64,000 nucleotides of DNA. Origin: Ustilaginoidea virens. Taxonomy: Eukaryota > Ascomycota > Sordariomycetes > Hypocreales > Clavicipitaceae. The notes under the pieces are model-generated. The model worked only from the letters and a program-made list of their open reading frames with translations, was not told the origin of the DNA and did no database searches. Every line of letters begins with the position of its first letter. The stretch's first letter is position 1. The translations under genes were made by a program, and so were the position numbers. This document shows positions 11,211-24,142 of the stretch, one piece after another. Location of the stretch: assembly GCF_000687475.1 (NCBI RefSeq), contig NC_057316.1, forward strand, positions 3,844,001-3,908,000. Reading direction: 5' to 3'.

Positions 11211-12682
11211 TCAGAATCTAGGTCAAAATCTTGGTGATATTAGTCACGGTCTAGGTCCCCCCCCCCACGAAGAAAAGTTACTGAGGGGTGACAGGGATCG
11301 AGATTTACCTGATTTCATAAGAGCCTGCCCTCGTCACATACCGCACCCACTTCACACTGGAATAGTTGCTCTTCTCAAACACCTTGAGATAGCGAACAAG
11401 CAAGCCTGAGCTTGTGAACATGAGCAGACTAAAGCTCATACTCAAGGGTGGGCGGCTCCATGCTCGCTGGTTCGTCATGCTCGTCAAAACAGCCTCGGCA
11501 CTCAGAACATATTCGCTCTGTCCTGTGAACCGGCCAATCTTCCACACTATGCAGTTTTCGCTGGGTTCGTACTTTGCCTTGCCCTGCGTAACGCGTTCGA
11601 TGATTTTCGCAGTGTTCAAGGGCGTGGGAATCCGTACCACGACGTTGGTGGCAAAGAGTTTGGAACCGAAATTTGCCTTGACTCCTATGCTGTACTCAAC
11701 CTTGCTCCGTCCAACCTCGTTGACAATGGCATGGACTTTGAACGGGAGATTGACGTTGTCAGTCGCACGATAGCGCATCAGCTCGAACTCGCCATCTGGC
11801 GGCACAAAACTGATGATCCTGTCGGCGTCAAACTTGCCCAACTTGACACACTGATGGAACTGACAGTCTTCCAGGGAAACGCTGCCTGCTGCCGCCTTTG
11901 TCGCCTTGGTGCCCATCCGGTTGCCACTGGGTAGCGTGAGGAGCCCGTCATTGTCCAACAATAGCCTGTCGTTGAGTCCGAATTTGCACTCCGGGGTCCC
12001 GGAGAGATAAGCTCGCATCACAATCTGACCATTCACGTCGGCTCGTAGGACGGCACCGGTAGCCGACATGAGCAAGTTGACGTCTTCGATAACATCAACA
12101 AAGGCCTCATTCTTCCTGTATTTGACGTCGGCCTTTCTCCATGAGAGAGCGCCTGTTGCCTGCATGGTGATTTTGGACGTGTCTTCGGGTCTGGTTTCGG
12201 ACTTGACGCCTTCTGTAGTGATGTACATTTTCAAGGTGTCTGTTTCGGTGTTTTGAGGGTATCCAAAGTCGATGATTTCTGCACACACACGATTTGATCA
12301 GGAACGACGCACCAAGGTGCTTAACGAAGAGCGGCAGGCGCGTACCATCAAGCAGCTCATACACCAAGACGAAGTTGTTCTTGACGGCTTCTTCATCCAA
12401 CTTGCCAAAGTATCCTCTGCCCAGCTGAATCAACCGGTACAAGAACTCAAAGACGAGCGCGGCGTTGGCATTGCTCTTGGTAATGGCGACGAGGTAGATG
12501 TTTTCATGCTTGACATGGCTGAATGTGGTACTGCCAAGAGTCAAGATGGGCGATCGAACCTGAGCATTGGAAATGACTTGGATGCGAAAGACATCAGCCA
12601 GGCGGGGTCGACAGTCGTTTCGAAAGGCTCGGAAAATGAGGTTCTCGCCCTTTTGATTGAAGATGAGCACGCCAGAGATCAT
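11211..12682 (-). CDS. APM4: AP-2 complex subunit mu (clathrin adaptor medium chain)
   Basis: Three exons on the minus strand: 12682-12346, 12278-11309 and a 7-nt last exon 11217-11211, giving 437 residues. The N-terminal longin-type domain (about residues 1-140) begins MISGVLIFNQKGENLIFRAF, and the mu homology domain follows (about 165-437), ending KWVRYVTRAGSYEIRF. The intron 1 junction restores ELLDEIIDFGYPQ, the usual linker sequence. Without the last intron the protein would stop one residue early; splicing AG from exon 2 to ATTCTGA supplies the conserved final Phe and stop. A second acceptor 12 bp upstream (before ATTTTGA, 11229-11223) gives the identical ending. AP-2 mu recognises YxxPhi endocytic signals at the plasma membrane. 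The length matches the family. Confidence 0.93.
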
Positions 12683-15539
12683 GATGGGCAAGAAAGGGGG
12701 GAGGGCCAAGAGGGCAGGGCCAAGGGCACGGGGGAAGGTGAGCGGCTCTTGTTGAGATGACAGCACAGCTGTCCCACCGGCTCCAGTCTCTCTGATGGTC
12801 CTGCGCTAGCGCTCTGACCAGCCTTGCAGCAAAGAAAAGGAGTCTGGTCGGCAAGCTGAAGCTGAAGCTGAAGCTGAAGCTGATGGAGGGATGGAGGGGA
12901 GTCGGGACGGCTTTCTGCCGCGAAGCTCAGGGCAGGAGCAGGGGCGGTGAAGGCCCACATAACCACAACCTCGCCCCCGCGTCCGTGACCCCCACAACTT
13001 TCAAGTCATCGGATATGCTTTGACAAGATATCAAGAAGGGGCTTGGCTTCCGCATCTACGCATCCAGCTACGAAATCAATCGATCCAAAAGCAGGACCGG
13101 ACCCCTGCATTCTACGCTTCAAATGCCAAGGGAGGTACGATGCTCCTTACAGCGTATCACGACCACCATCCACCCTTGGCCCCGGCCCATCAAGCCGCAA
13201 CCGGGACTGCCCAAAATCTCTCGTCGAGGCAGAAGCCAGTTCGATGCAAGGGAGGGAACCACGATATGCTCGGGAGAATGAAGATCGGTGCTGATATTGG
13301 AAAGCGCTTCACCCAACCCTCGACTTTCCGGGTTGATTGATATCAACATACCATTGATCGACCCTACTTTAGATGGCTTCGTTCTGGACCGGCATTTTCG
13401 GCATCACCAACCTCCTCCATCTGGGAGTGTACCCCCAGAAAAAGAGGGAGCCTCACCTGGCTGGGCATCGCAATTCTTGGATTAGCCAACATGAACTCAA
13501 GGGCGTGCTATTCAGCTACATGTCGAACCAATGGACGTGACTCGAAAGCTCGTTCTTCCGCCACACGTTATGTCACCAGGTTGGTTCGACACGAATACAC
13601 GATTTGGCGGATAACTGTTGTGGGATGGGCAACCATGAAATTTCAGCTGAGTGTCTTGCGGCAGACTCAACAAAACTTGCGTTGCCCGCTTCCCGAATCT
13701 TTTCGTGGCACGGCATGATGTTGAGGGCACCCACAATTGTCTCGCCAAGTATCACGCCCTTTGCTTTACGTCACGACCCCGCCACCCGGTATAGCTTCCA
13801 CCGGTGGCTTAAAAATTAATTCAAGAAGAAATATTAGAGAAATTCTTGGCGCTAGGCGTATTTTTGGCGCATATCTGACGAATGCTAGCCCGTGTGCTTT
13901 CAATTTTGTCGGCTGGGAGCCTAGTTTGGTCCCTACTTGTTTGACCAAATGCCATCTGACTTATTAGCGTGCTTGATCTGGCAAACGGAGATTATACGAC
14001 GAGGATGGGACTTTGAATTCTGCTGGAATGATGGATGGCGCTGCGCGGCGAAGAGTGGCGCAGTTGAATGGGCACTTTTTTCGTGCTGCGAGAAGCCCGT
14101 ATATCCCTTGCGATAAGAATAAACGGGGTCTTTGGGGTCTTCGAAATGAAGGGATACGTTGATTAGTGTCTCTGTTCATCGTTCCCAGCTGATGCTTGAT
14201 TGAATTCCAGTTGTTTCGAAAACGAATTATATTGAAGAATGGTTGGCCATTCGCATCGAGGCCGGCCGTGATGATGCGCAGTTGCCATCAGCCCTTGAAC
14301 CGCCACCGCATTGCGTAGCCTAGGAACGTACATGTATGCATGTACTCCGTAGGTTCTGCTTGTATCAACTGGCACACCCAGCCTGCTCAGCGGTGGCCGC
14401 GGAGGAGCTACGGAGGAGATGACCGAGCGGACGGGTTCATCACTGACGGCGAGGCAGACAGCCGTCCTTGAACTCATCCATAACAAGCGGTTTTGTGCGG
14501 GCACGGGTGGGAGATGCCAGGCTCCTGATGGTTTCGTATCAACGGAAGCAGGATATCCGTATATTGAACAAATGGGAGTTTCTCTGACGAGTTTACCTCG
14601 GGTCACTTGCCTGTACGGAGTAGGTACCTAGGTACCTTTTTTACCTGGCAGCTCAAGACTTGCGTCAGCCCGGACCGGCCTAGGGAGCCGGTAAGGCAGG
14701 GATGGCGGGCGTGCCCACTAAATTAGCTCTCTGGGTGGCTGGGGTCTGGTGGGCTCCAGCCTGCGTCGGACTCGGGTATTGCTTCTGTCAGCACTAGCTG
14801 AACCGCAGGTCTGGTTGTACTACTGCAGGGCGCTACGGAGCACCTAGGTCGATAGCCGCGGTGCCCTTGCATATGTGTATGTACCTACCTATCTTAGGTC
14901 AACTACGCTCCATAGGTAGGTATGTATGTACATACGTGCGAGGAGCACCCAGCCAGAAGTGGGTGGTCTGCTGGGTCACTTTGCATGCACGTCGAATTGG
15001 CAACTGTGGTTGGGAACAAGAATTCCCATCACGGCCGCTCGCGATTAAAGTCGGACGAATGTGGCGGCCCCATCGTCGTCTTGTCCATGTTGAATGTTTG
15101 AGCTTTGTGCGTATGAGTTCTTGGTGGATAGGGAGGGCCTTTTTTGCGTGTGGGGGTGGGGGTGGGAGTGGGGGACCATGTGATGTGAGGCCTGAATTGA
15201 GCATCAAGTATCTTGTGAGCTTGGCGTCTAGCTTGGCGGCTAGCTTGATCGAGCCCAGCTGTGCAACACGCCCTTGGCATTGGCATCAGCCGGAAGAGGA
15301 AGCAGGAAGTCTGGTCGCACCAGCACCAGCACCAGCCGCTCCGAGGGCGCCAGCGCCTCGCTTTCGCGCATGGTGGGTGATATGAGTATCTGGCTGTCCC
15401 CGTCTCTTGCAATAACTGTCGCACCCACATTCACGCGAGCAGACACTTACAGGGGCATGGTGTGTGCAATTGTTTGTACGTGCTGTGCTACTACTGCTTA
15501 CTGTGAGCTTGATAGACATTGGGGCGTGTGAAGAAAAGT
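12683..15539. other. Gene-poor region upstream of the first adhesin locus
   Basis: No gene is supported over 2.9 kb. It includes the AP-2 mu promoter, a 6-bp GCTGAA tandem repeat (12854-12882), and a cluster of TACTCCGTA/TACGGAGTA and TAGGTACCTAGG motifs at 14340-14930. Open frames of up to 174 codons here are compositionally odd and lack family features. Confidence 0.5.
12854..12882. repeat. Hexanucleotide tandem repeat GCTGAA
   Basis: Nearly five perfect copies of a 6-bp unit upstream of the AP-2 mu start codon, in the promoter or leader. Confidence 0.85.
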
Positions 15540-16440
15540 CCTTTTACCGGATACAGTAATCAAGGGCGGAAAAGAGCTTCTATAACTGACCAGTCATTTT
15601 GATTTTCGTATTAGTAGACTAGTTTATGGAGGTCCCACATATGAGACTTGTAAGAGAGTGGTTGATTTTAAGGGATGAAAAATACGTATCTAGGAGAAAC
15701 TTGGCCCTTTTTATGACGCGGAAAAAAAAAGATAAATACGTATGATTGTTCGCCTCGAAAGGAAAGGAAAAAGCTGGGCAGACAAGACACTTGCAAATCA
15801 TCTTGATTTTGTTTTCAGATGTTTTTTTTTTTATTTTTTTTTTGGCTGATAATATAATTTTAGTCATAAATTTGCCGGAGACTTGAGATAACTGGTAAGT
15901 TGACAAAAATCCGGTCTTTTGTAAGAATGTAAAAGACTAATTTATTTTAAATAGTATGAGTATGCTCATATTATTTCAGAGCGTTTTATATTTATGAAAA
16001 TCTAAAATAATTTGTTGTTAAAATTGTAACAAAATTATAATACAGAAATAATAATTAACTGGTATGCAATTTTTGAAATAAAATCTGAATGCGGAAAAAA
16101 TCACACATGAGCACATATTTAAAAGGTCACGCTTACACTAATTTAAATAATAAAAATGTGATAGTTTTAATATCTATTTTTAATTCTTTTTTTTTTAAAA
16201 GTGTACTAAGCTCATGATAATAATAGTTCATATAGATGCTTATTAAATTAATATCTATTATCTTCTTTTTAATAAAGCTGATATATTATTTATACATTCC
16301 AAGTAAAACTATATCAAATATTTAAAGTTTTAAGTCCCTTTATTTGCTTATTTAAACTCTCTTTATGACTCTATTTGTAGATTATCAAAGAAGAAGCCTA
16401 GTAAATAACTTGATATTGTAAAAAGGGATCTTGCTCAGTC
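15540..16440. other. AT-rich island upstream of adhesin A
   Basis: An abrupt shift from GC-rich intergenic DNA to strongly AT-rich sequence (densest at 15880-16430) that ends a few bases before the adhesin A start codon at 16454. No open frame or recognisable transposon protein is visible in it. A similar island precedes adhesin B. Old RIP-mutated repeat or AT-rich promoter DNA are both possible. Confidence 0.8.
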
Positions 16441-16453
16441 TAATAACGATAAG

Positions 16454-19400
16454 ATGGATTGGGTAATCCCACGTTTGCTTGTCTTTCTAGGCGCTCAAGT
16501 ACTGCTGACTGGGCAGGCACGGGCCATTGGCAGCTGTTCCAATGACGCCGTGGTAAACTACCAACCGTTGATGGTGTACTGCCAGGGAATCCCATACAAC
16601 GTGGTAGGAGCATAGTAAGTCTCGGAAACGTCAACTGAGCTGCATCTTCCTCTCCACGGAGCTGACATCAACAAACCCCCCCCCCCCCCCCCCCCCGCAG
16701 CACGAGCTGTCTCGATGCATCCTACATCACCACCACAGTTGCCGCGACAGGCATCGTCGCCACGACTGTTACGCAGCCGGCACCGGCTAGTTCCTCGGTC
16801 GATCCGTCTCGCTGCGTCGGATGCGGGCTTCCCGCCCAGATCTCCAACTTCCAGTTCTACGGATGCGCAACCTCGCGGAATGGGTTTCCGGCGCTCGTCA
16901 AGGTTGCCACGAGCAGGTCCATGAGCCTCGACGCCTGTGCGGCCGCCTGCACGGGCCCCTTTATGGCCGTATATGACAAGTAAGTACGACCTGGCGACGC
17001 CCACGCGCGGGGGGAACCAACCCAGCCTGAAGCAGCGCCATGCTAACCTTGCTCGCGCGCCGCGTAAAAGCGATTGCTACTGCGGCGACATCACCGGCTC
17101 GACTCTGGCGCAAAGGAGCGTATGCGACTGCAACATCTTTTGTCCGGGGAACAAGCAGCAGTGCTGCGGTGGACGAGGGACGACCAACAGCCTCCGCAAG
17201 CGCCAGGCAGCAGATCTGGCGGGCGTCGATATTTCCTTGTACCAGCGCGCAGCCATCATCCCGAGCAGTGGCGGAGGCGACGGCACAACGACCAACGTCA
17301 TCGGAACAGGGTCCTACGCGACAATAACCCGGCCGGTTGACGGCTCGGTCACGGCGCCAACCACAATCACCGTTCCCCCTAGCGGCACGAACCCGGGCAG
17401 CGTCATCGTCGTGACGCCCCTGGCCACCGGAAGCTATGTCACCTTCAGTCAGCCGTACGACGGGTCGCTTACGGCGCCAACCACGTTGACTATTCCTCCC
17501 AGCGGAACGCGGCCGGGAAGTGTTATCGTTGTGACCCCCCCGGGCACAGGGGACTGGGTCACTCAAACCCAGCCGGTAGGCGGCTCGATAACAGCTCCCA
17601 CCACAATCACCATTCTTCCCAGCGGAACAAGACCGGGGAGCGTGGTTATCGTGACGCCGCTGGCAGCAGTGACCATCACTCAGCCATTCAGCGGATCCCT
17701 TACAGTACCTACTACAATTACCATTCCAGCCACGGGCACTAACCCAGCGTCCGTGGTCATCGTAACGCCACCGGCAGCGTCCCCGGTTACGATAGTCCAG
17801 CCATTTAGCGGCTCTCTTACGGTTCCCACGACCATGACGATTGCCGCTTCCGGTACCAACCCTGCTTCGATAGTCATCATAACTCCGCCAGCGACAGCCG
17901 GTCCGGTCACAATAGTCCAGCCATTTAGCGGCTCTCTTACAGTTCCCACAACCATGACGATTGCCGCTTCAGGTACAAACCCTGCCTCTATAGTTATTGT
18001 AACTCCGCTAGCGACAGCCGGCCCGGTCACGATAGTCCAGCAATTTAGCGGCTCTCTTACGGTTCCTACGACTCTAACGATTGCCGCTTCCGGTAGCAAC
18101 CCTGCTTCGATAGTCATTATTACTCCGCCAGCGACAGCCGGCCCGGTCACGATAGTCCAGCCATTCAGCGGCTCTCTTACGGTCCCCACAACCATTACTA
18201 TTGCCGCCACAGGCACTAACCCTGCTTCCGTGGTAATAGTAACTCCGCCGGCAACAGCAAGTCTCGTCACCTTAGTTCAGCCATTTAGCGGCTCTCTAAC
18301 GGTTCCTACGACTATGACGATTGCCGCCTCAGGTACCAACCCTGCTTCGATAGTTATTGTAACGCCGCCGGCAACGGCGCCGGTTACAATAGTCCAGCCA
18401 TTCAGCGGCTCTCTTACGGTTCCTACGACTATAACGATCGCCGCCTCAGGTACCAACCCTGCTTCGATAGTTATTATAACGCCGCCGGCAACGGCGCCGG
18501 TTACAATAGTCCAGCCATTCAGCGGCTCTCTTACGGTTCCTACGACTATGACGATTGCCGCCTCAGGTACCAACCCTGCTTCGATAGTTATTGTAACGCC
18601 GCCGGCAACGGCGCCGGTTACAATAGTCCAGCCATTCAGCGGCTCCCTTACGGTGCCTACGACTATTACTGTCCCTGCCTCTGGCACAAACCCTGCCTCT
18701 GTGATCATTATAACACCGCCAGCAACGGCGCCGGTTACAATAGTCCAGCCATTCAGCGGCTCCCTTACGGTGCCTACGACTATCACGGTTCCTGCCTCTG
18801 GCACAAACCCTGCCTCTGTAATCATTATAACGCCGCCAGGAACAGCGAGTCTGGTTACCATTGTTCAGCCATTCAGCGGATCACTTACGGTCCCTACCAC
18901 TATAACTATTCCCGCTACCGGTACTAATCCGGCGAGCGTGGTCATTGTGACACCTCCGCTAACAGGTGGTTGGGTAACTCAAACACAGGCTGTCGGATCT
19001 ATACCAACAACGATTACAGTCCCACCCAGCGGCACCATTCCTGGTACGGTAATTATCGTCACGCCTTTGACAGTAGCAGGTCCTATTACCATAGTCCAGC
19101 CATTCAGCGGATCGCTCACGGTTGCTACAACTATAACAGTTCCTGGCATAGGTACCAACCCAGCCAGCGTCATTATCGTCACACCGCCAGCAACGGCAGC
19201 TCCGGTTACCATAGTCCAACCATTCAGCGGGTCGCTTACGGTTCCTACTACCATGACAGTTCCAGCCACAGGCACCAATCCAGCTAGCGTCATCATCGTT
19301 ACACCGCCGGCAACAGCAGGTCTCGTTACCATAGTCCAGCCATTTAGCGGCTCTCTCACAGTCCCCACGACTATTACCATTGCCGCCACCGGCACAAACC

Positions 19401-22400
19401 CTGCTTCCGTGGTCATAGTAACTCCGCCGGCGACGGCAGGTCCGGTGACAATAATTCAACCATTCAGCGGGTCGCTTACGGTTCCTACTACCATGACAGT
19501 TCCAGCCACGGGCACCAACCCAGCTAGCGTCATCATCATTACACCGCCGGCAACAGCAGGTCTCGTTACCATAGTCCAGCCATTTAGTGGATCGCTCACA
19601 GTTCCCACTACCATGACGATTCCGGCAACGGGAACTAATCCTGCCTCTGTGGTTATCGTCACGCCGTTAGTAACAGCAAGCACTGTAACCATAATTCAAC
19701 CATTTAGTGGATCATTCACAGTTCCCACCACTATCAGTGTTCCTGCGACAGGCACAAACCCAGCTAGTGTAGTTATTGTGACGCCGCTAGTCACAGGAGG
19801 CTATATAACGCAAACCCAGGCCCTAAGTGGAACGAATTCGATCCCCACGACTATTACTATTGCGCCTAGTGGTACGAATCCCGGTACTATTATTATCGTT
19901 ACGCCTGCGGCAACCGCGAATCCGGTCACTATAGTTCAGCCATTTAGCGGCTCCCTTACCGTTCCTACAACGATCAGTATACCTGCTACAGGTACGAACC
20001 CAGCGAGCGTCATCATTATAACGCCACCATCGACAGCAGCTCCGGTCACGATAGTTCAACTATTCAGTGGGTCTTTGACGGTACCTACTACTATAATGGT
20101 CCCTGCTACAGGTACCAACCCAGCCAGCGTAGTCATCGTAACGCCACCGTCGACGGGGGCTCCGGTTACTATATTCCAACCATTTAGCGGGTCCCTGACG
20201 ATTCCTACGACCATCAGTCTTCCTGCCTCAGGGACCAACCCAGCGAGCGTGATTATCGTGACGCCTCCAATAACAGCAAGTGTTGTTACCATAGTTCAGC
20301 CATTTAGCGGATCGCTGACGGTCCCTACCACCATCAGTATTCCTGCCTCGGGTACTAACCCAGCAAGCGTAGTTGTCGTGACGCCGCTGTCTACATTAGC
20401 TCCTGTCACTATACTGCAACCGTTTTCTGGATCCCTTACAGTTCCTACGACTTTCACGGTTCCTGCCACAGGCACGAATCCTGCTTCTGTGATAATCGTC
20501 ACACCACCGGCAACAGCAGGCGCTGTTGTTACTCTAGTTCAACCGTTCAGCGGATCGCTTACAGTGCCGACAACTATAACCATCCCAGCTAGCGGCACCA
20601 ACCCAGCCAGCGTGGTCATCGTAACACCACCGGCATCGATAGCAGGCCCGGTTACAATAGTCCAACCATTCAGCGGATCGCTTACAGTGCCGACAACTAT
20701 AACCATTCCAGCTAGCGGCACCAACCCGGCCAGCGTGGTCATCGTGACACCGCCAGCATCGATAGCTGGCCCAGTTACGATAGTCCAACCATTCAGCGGA
20801 TCGCTTACAGTACCGACAACTATCAGCATTCCTGCCACGGGTACGAACCCGGCTAGCGTGGTCATTGTAACGCCGCCGTCATCTACAGCACCAGCAGCAC
20901 CAACATCAGTAGTCACAATACTCCAGCCGTTTAGCGGATCGCTTACAGTTCCCACCACCATTAGCATTCCGGCGACAGGCACAAACCCGGCTAGTGTGGT
21001 CATAGTTACACCACCAGCGTTGACGGCACTTCCAGTCACAATATTCCAGCCATTCAGCGGGTCACTTACGGTCCCTACAACTATTAGCATTCCTGCCACG
21101 GGTACATACCCCGCGAGCGTGGTTATCATCACACCACCGGCATCCACAGCAGCCGTGGTGACCATACTTCAACCATTCAGCGGCTCATTTACAGTTCCCA
21201 CAACTATTAGCGTTGCAGCTTCAGGTACAAACCCAGCCAGCGTGGTCATCGTGACTCCGCCGGCATCGACAGCAGCCGTGGTGACCATACTTCAACCATT
21301 CAGCGGCTCATTTACAGTTCCCACAACTATTAGCGTTGCAGCTTCAGGTACAAACCCGGCCAGCGTGGTCATCGTGACTCCGCCGGCATCGACAGCAGCC
21401 GTGGTGACTATAGTGCAACCATTCAGCGGCTCATTTACAGTTCCTACCACCATTAGCATTGCAGCTTCAGGTACAAACCCAGCCAGCGTAGTCATCGTAA
21501 CGCCACCGGCGTCAGCAGCAGCCGTGGTGACCATATTTCAACCATTCAGCGGCTCGCTTACAGTCCCTACCACCATTAGCATTCCTGCCACCGGCACGAT
21601 CCCAGCCAGCGTGGTCATCGTAACGCCGCCGGCGTCTGCAGCAGCCGCGGTGACGGTCGTGCAACCCTTTAGTGGATCCCTCACCATCCCCACCACGTTT
21701 ACAGTTGCCGCCACGGGCACCAACCCCGCTTCCGTGGTCATTGTGACACCCCCCGCGACGTCCGGTCCGGGGGCTCCGGTCACCATAGTCCAACCGTTCA
21801 GCGGGTCCCTGACCTTCCCCACAACCATTAGCCTATCCGCCTCGGGCACCAACCCCGCCAGCGTCGTCATTGTAACCCCGCCGACGACGGCGGGCCCCGT
21901 CACCGTGTTCCAGCCGTTTGGCGGCTCGCTTACCGCGCCCACGACCTTTACCGTCCCGGCCACGGGCACCTACCCGGCCAGCGTGGTCATCGTGACGCCG
22001 CCGGCAACCCCCAGCGTCATAACCGTCACCCTGACCCAGGCCGGCACCACGATTATCCAGGTCATAACCGTGACGCCGTCGGTCGCTTCCAGCTCCTCCT
22101 CCTCCTCCACCTCGTCAACCACCAGCACTTCCGCTCCCCCCTCCAGCAGCTCGGCCAATCCAACGTGCACTCCCGGCGTTTCATGGGCCTACTACGCCTT
22201 GGACCAGGGCAGCGCCAGTGCTCCGGGAGTGATCCCCTCCGATGGTCCCCCGTGGACAAACTACCCGCAGATATTCAACCCGAGTCTCGTGCTCCAAGGG
22301 CAAACGCCATCTGCTCTGGGAAGGACCACGACAATCGGTTTTTGCACCAATACTGGTGCAAACGTCCCCATCCCCATCTACTATGTGCGGGTACCCCGGA

Positions 22401-23473
22401 CCGACTACATTGTTACCCAAAATGTCGGATATTTCCATCCTGCCATTACAGGGTCGTATAATTTCTCCTTTACGGGTTGGATCAACGAGGCCCAATATCT
22501 CTGGCTCGGAAATAATGCCATGTCCGGGTGGAACAGTGGAAACGCCAACCTGATCGGTACCTGGGGACAGGTTAACCAATCCTTTACATTATCGGCGACA
22601 GCTGGAGACTACATTCCTTTCAGGCTGCTTTTCGTCAACGCGCAGACCACTTCGGCGCTAAGCTTTACCCTTACCGACCCTACCGGCGCCGTCGTTGCCT
22701 CGTACTCGGTCAACGTCAATGTATGCCCTACCACGTCTGTCCCAATCACAAGCAACCAGCTTGTCACCGGGTGCTCTGGCCTTCCCGCTATTCCCTATGA
22801 AGACACGAGCATCAGCCCGCCGTCGTGCTCGCCTGGTGTAACGTGGGCCTATTATGATATGTCGCGTGGCACTGCCAGTGCTCCTGGAGTGATCCCTGAT
22901 GATACTACACAGACGATAGGCAATTATGCGCAAGCTGTGTTCAACTCGTCCCTCGTGCTCGCAGGCCAGGTACCCTCTACAACCGGCGTCACCAAGACCA
23001 TCTACATCTGCGATGTTTCGCCATCGGGCGCAGCTTCCACTCTCTATGGCAAATCTATACCCCGCTTCGATTATGCGGCTGTTCAACATGTCGGCTATTT
23101 CCACCCTGCAATCACAGGGTTGTATAATTTCTCCTTCAACGGTTATGTTAACGACGCCCAATATCTTTGGCTTGGAAAAAACGCTGTGTCCGGCTGGACC
23201 AACAACAATGCTAACCTGGTCGCGACTTTGATGTCGACGCAGTCTTTTACATTCTCCGCTACCGCTGGGACCTATATTCCCTTCAGGCTACTCTATGCGA
23301 ACGCCCAGGCAGTCGGTGCGCTTGCTTTCACACTGACAGATCCCAGCGGCACTGTCATCACGAGCTCCGTCATTGGCAGTAATAATGTTTGTCCCGGCGT
23401 CGTTGTTCCGATTACGAGCAATCAGCTTGTTACTTCCTGTGCTGGCCTGCCGCCTCTTCTCTTCAGCAGTTGA
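16454..23473 (+). CDS. Giant repeat adhesin A: signal peptide, WSC-like domain, ~39 repeats, two GLEYA domains
   Basis: Three exons (16454-16614, 16701-16979, 17071-23473) give 2280 residues. Exon 1 encodes a signal peptide (RLLVFLGAQVLLTGQARA) and a short segment containing NYQPL and a Cys. A cysteine-rich WSC-like domain (about residues 100-190; FQFYGC, MSLDACAAACTG, DCYCGD, CCGG) is split by the second intron. Residues about 227-1793 are 39 tandem copies of a roughly 40-residue unit (120 bp) with the pattern VTIVQPFSGSLTVPTT, then SGTNPASVVIVTPP. A Ser/Thr linker follows (about 1820-1844), then two GLEYA-type domains (about 1841-2047 and 2064-2271), both with YFHPAITG and AQYLWLG. No C-terminal hydrophobic GPI signal is visible. 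GLEYA domains are fungal lectin-like adhesin modules, so cell-surface adhesion is inferred. Introns are phase 2 and match adhesin B. Confidence 0.88.
16676..16696. repeat. Poly-C tract (21 C) directly before a splice acceptor
   Basis: Twenty-one consecutive C residues end four bases before the first exon base, forming the pyrimidine tract of intron 1 of adhesin A (acceptor GCAG at 16697-16700). Homopolymer slippage could alter intron length or splicing efficiency, which is inference. Confidence 0.9.
17310..22006 (+). repeat. Tandem array of ~39 units of ~120 bp inside adhesin A
   Basis: The coding repeat has a period of 120 bp with 117- and 123-bp variants. Neighbouring units are often almost identical (for example units in 18370-18840 and 21150-21400), whereas the first three units and a few interspersed ones (near 18960 and 19800) are of an older, PPSGTxPG-type variant. 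This indicates recent local duplication or gene conversion. Confidence 0.92.
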
Positions 23474-24142
23474 AACCCCTGGTAGCACCCCGGTCCCGTG
23501 GAGTGCTGTAATTTGGCGCGACGTTCAATAGAGCGCAGCCGGAGCATATGTAGCGAGATGAGCAGACCAGGTCGACCCAATCAGGTTCGGGTGGATGGAT
23601 ATAAGCAAGCTGGGTAAATACTGTACTGTTCCACTGTAAATATGTTGATAGAAATAGAAGATCATAACACAATCTACGGCTCCTTTTGTGAGTCATTCCC
23701 GTTTTTCGTTGCTGCTTTTGTTGTATTGTTGTTGTATCAAACGGAGCATCAAACAAACTTCCAAGTTCTGTACAGTCGTAATGATGATGCCCGTGGGTTG
23801 GAGGCTCGGGCGCGCCTTCCCATTTCCGACAATGAAAAGTGGGGCGGGTGAGTCTCCTCCCGCGGGCCGCCTGCCATCGGCGGCCCCCTGCTTACTAACT
23901 CAAATAGCTGGTAGGTTCTGGAGCGTGCAATTATCCATTTTTCCATTAGGTAATCATGGTACAGAGCAGGAAATTTACTAAATAGTTTTAACCATATAAC
24001 AACAACCTTCACCTGATGTCTAATGGAGTAGTCTCTCTCCCTTCACGTCTCTGCGGCGGTGCCTCCCGAGTCGCAAGCTCAACCAAGGACGGTCCTCCTA
24101 TTCTGTCTGTCCGTCATGACTGAACGAGATTAATCGCACGCA
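23474..24142. other. Intergenic region, adhesin A 3' flank and PLD-like gene promoter
   Basis: No gene is supported. The left part is the AT-moderate 3' flank of adhesin A; the right part is the CT-rich leader of the next gene. Confidence 0.6.

Noticed and set aside
14861..15385. 174-codon plus-strand open frame
   Set aside because: Odd composition, overlaps competing frames, and includes TAGGTA micro-motifs; no domain.
15540..16440. AT-rich island as a mitochondrial insertion or centromere piece
   Set aside because: Too short for a centromere, and no mitochondrial gene or tRNA is visible.
17680..22170. Several minus-strand open frames across adhesin A
   Set aside because: They are antisense shadows of the 120-bp repeat and share its period.
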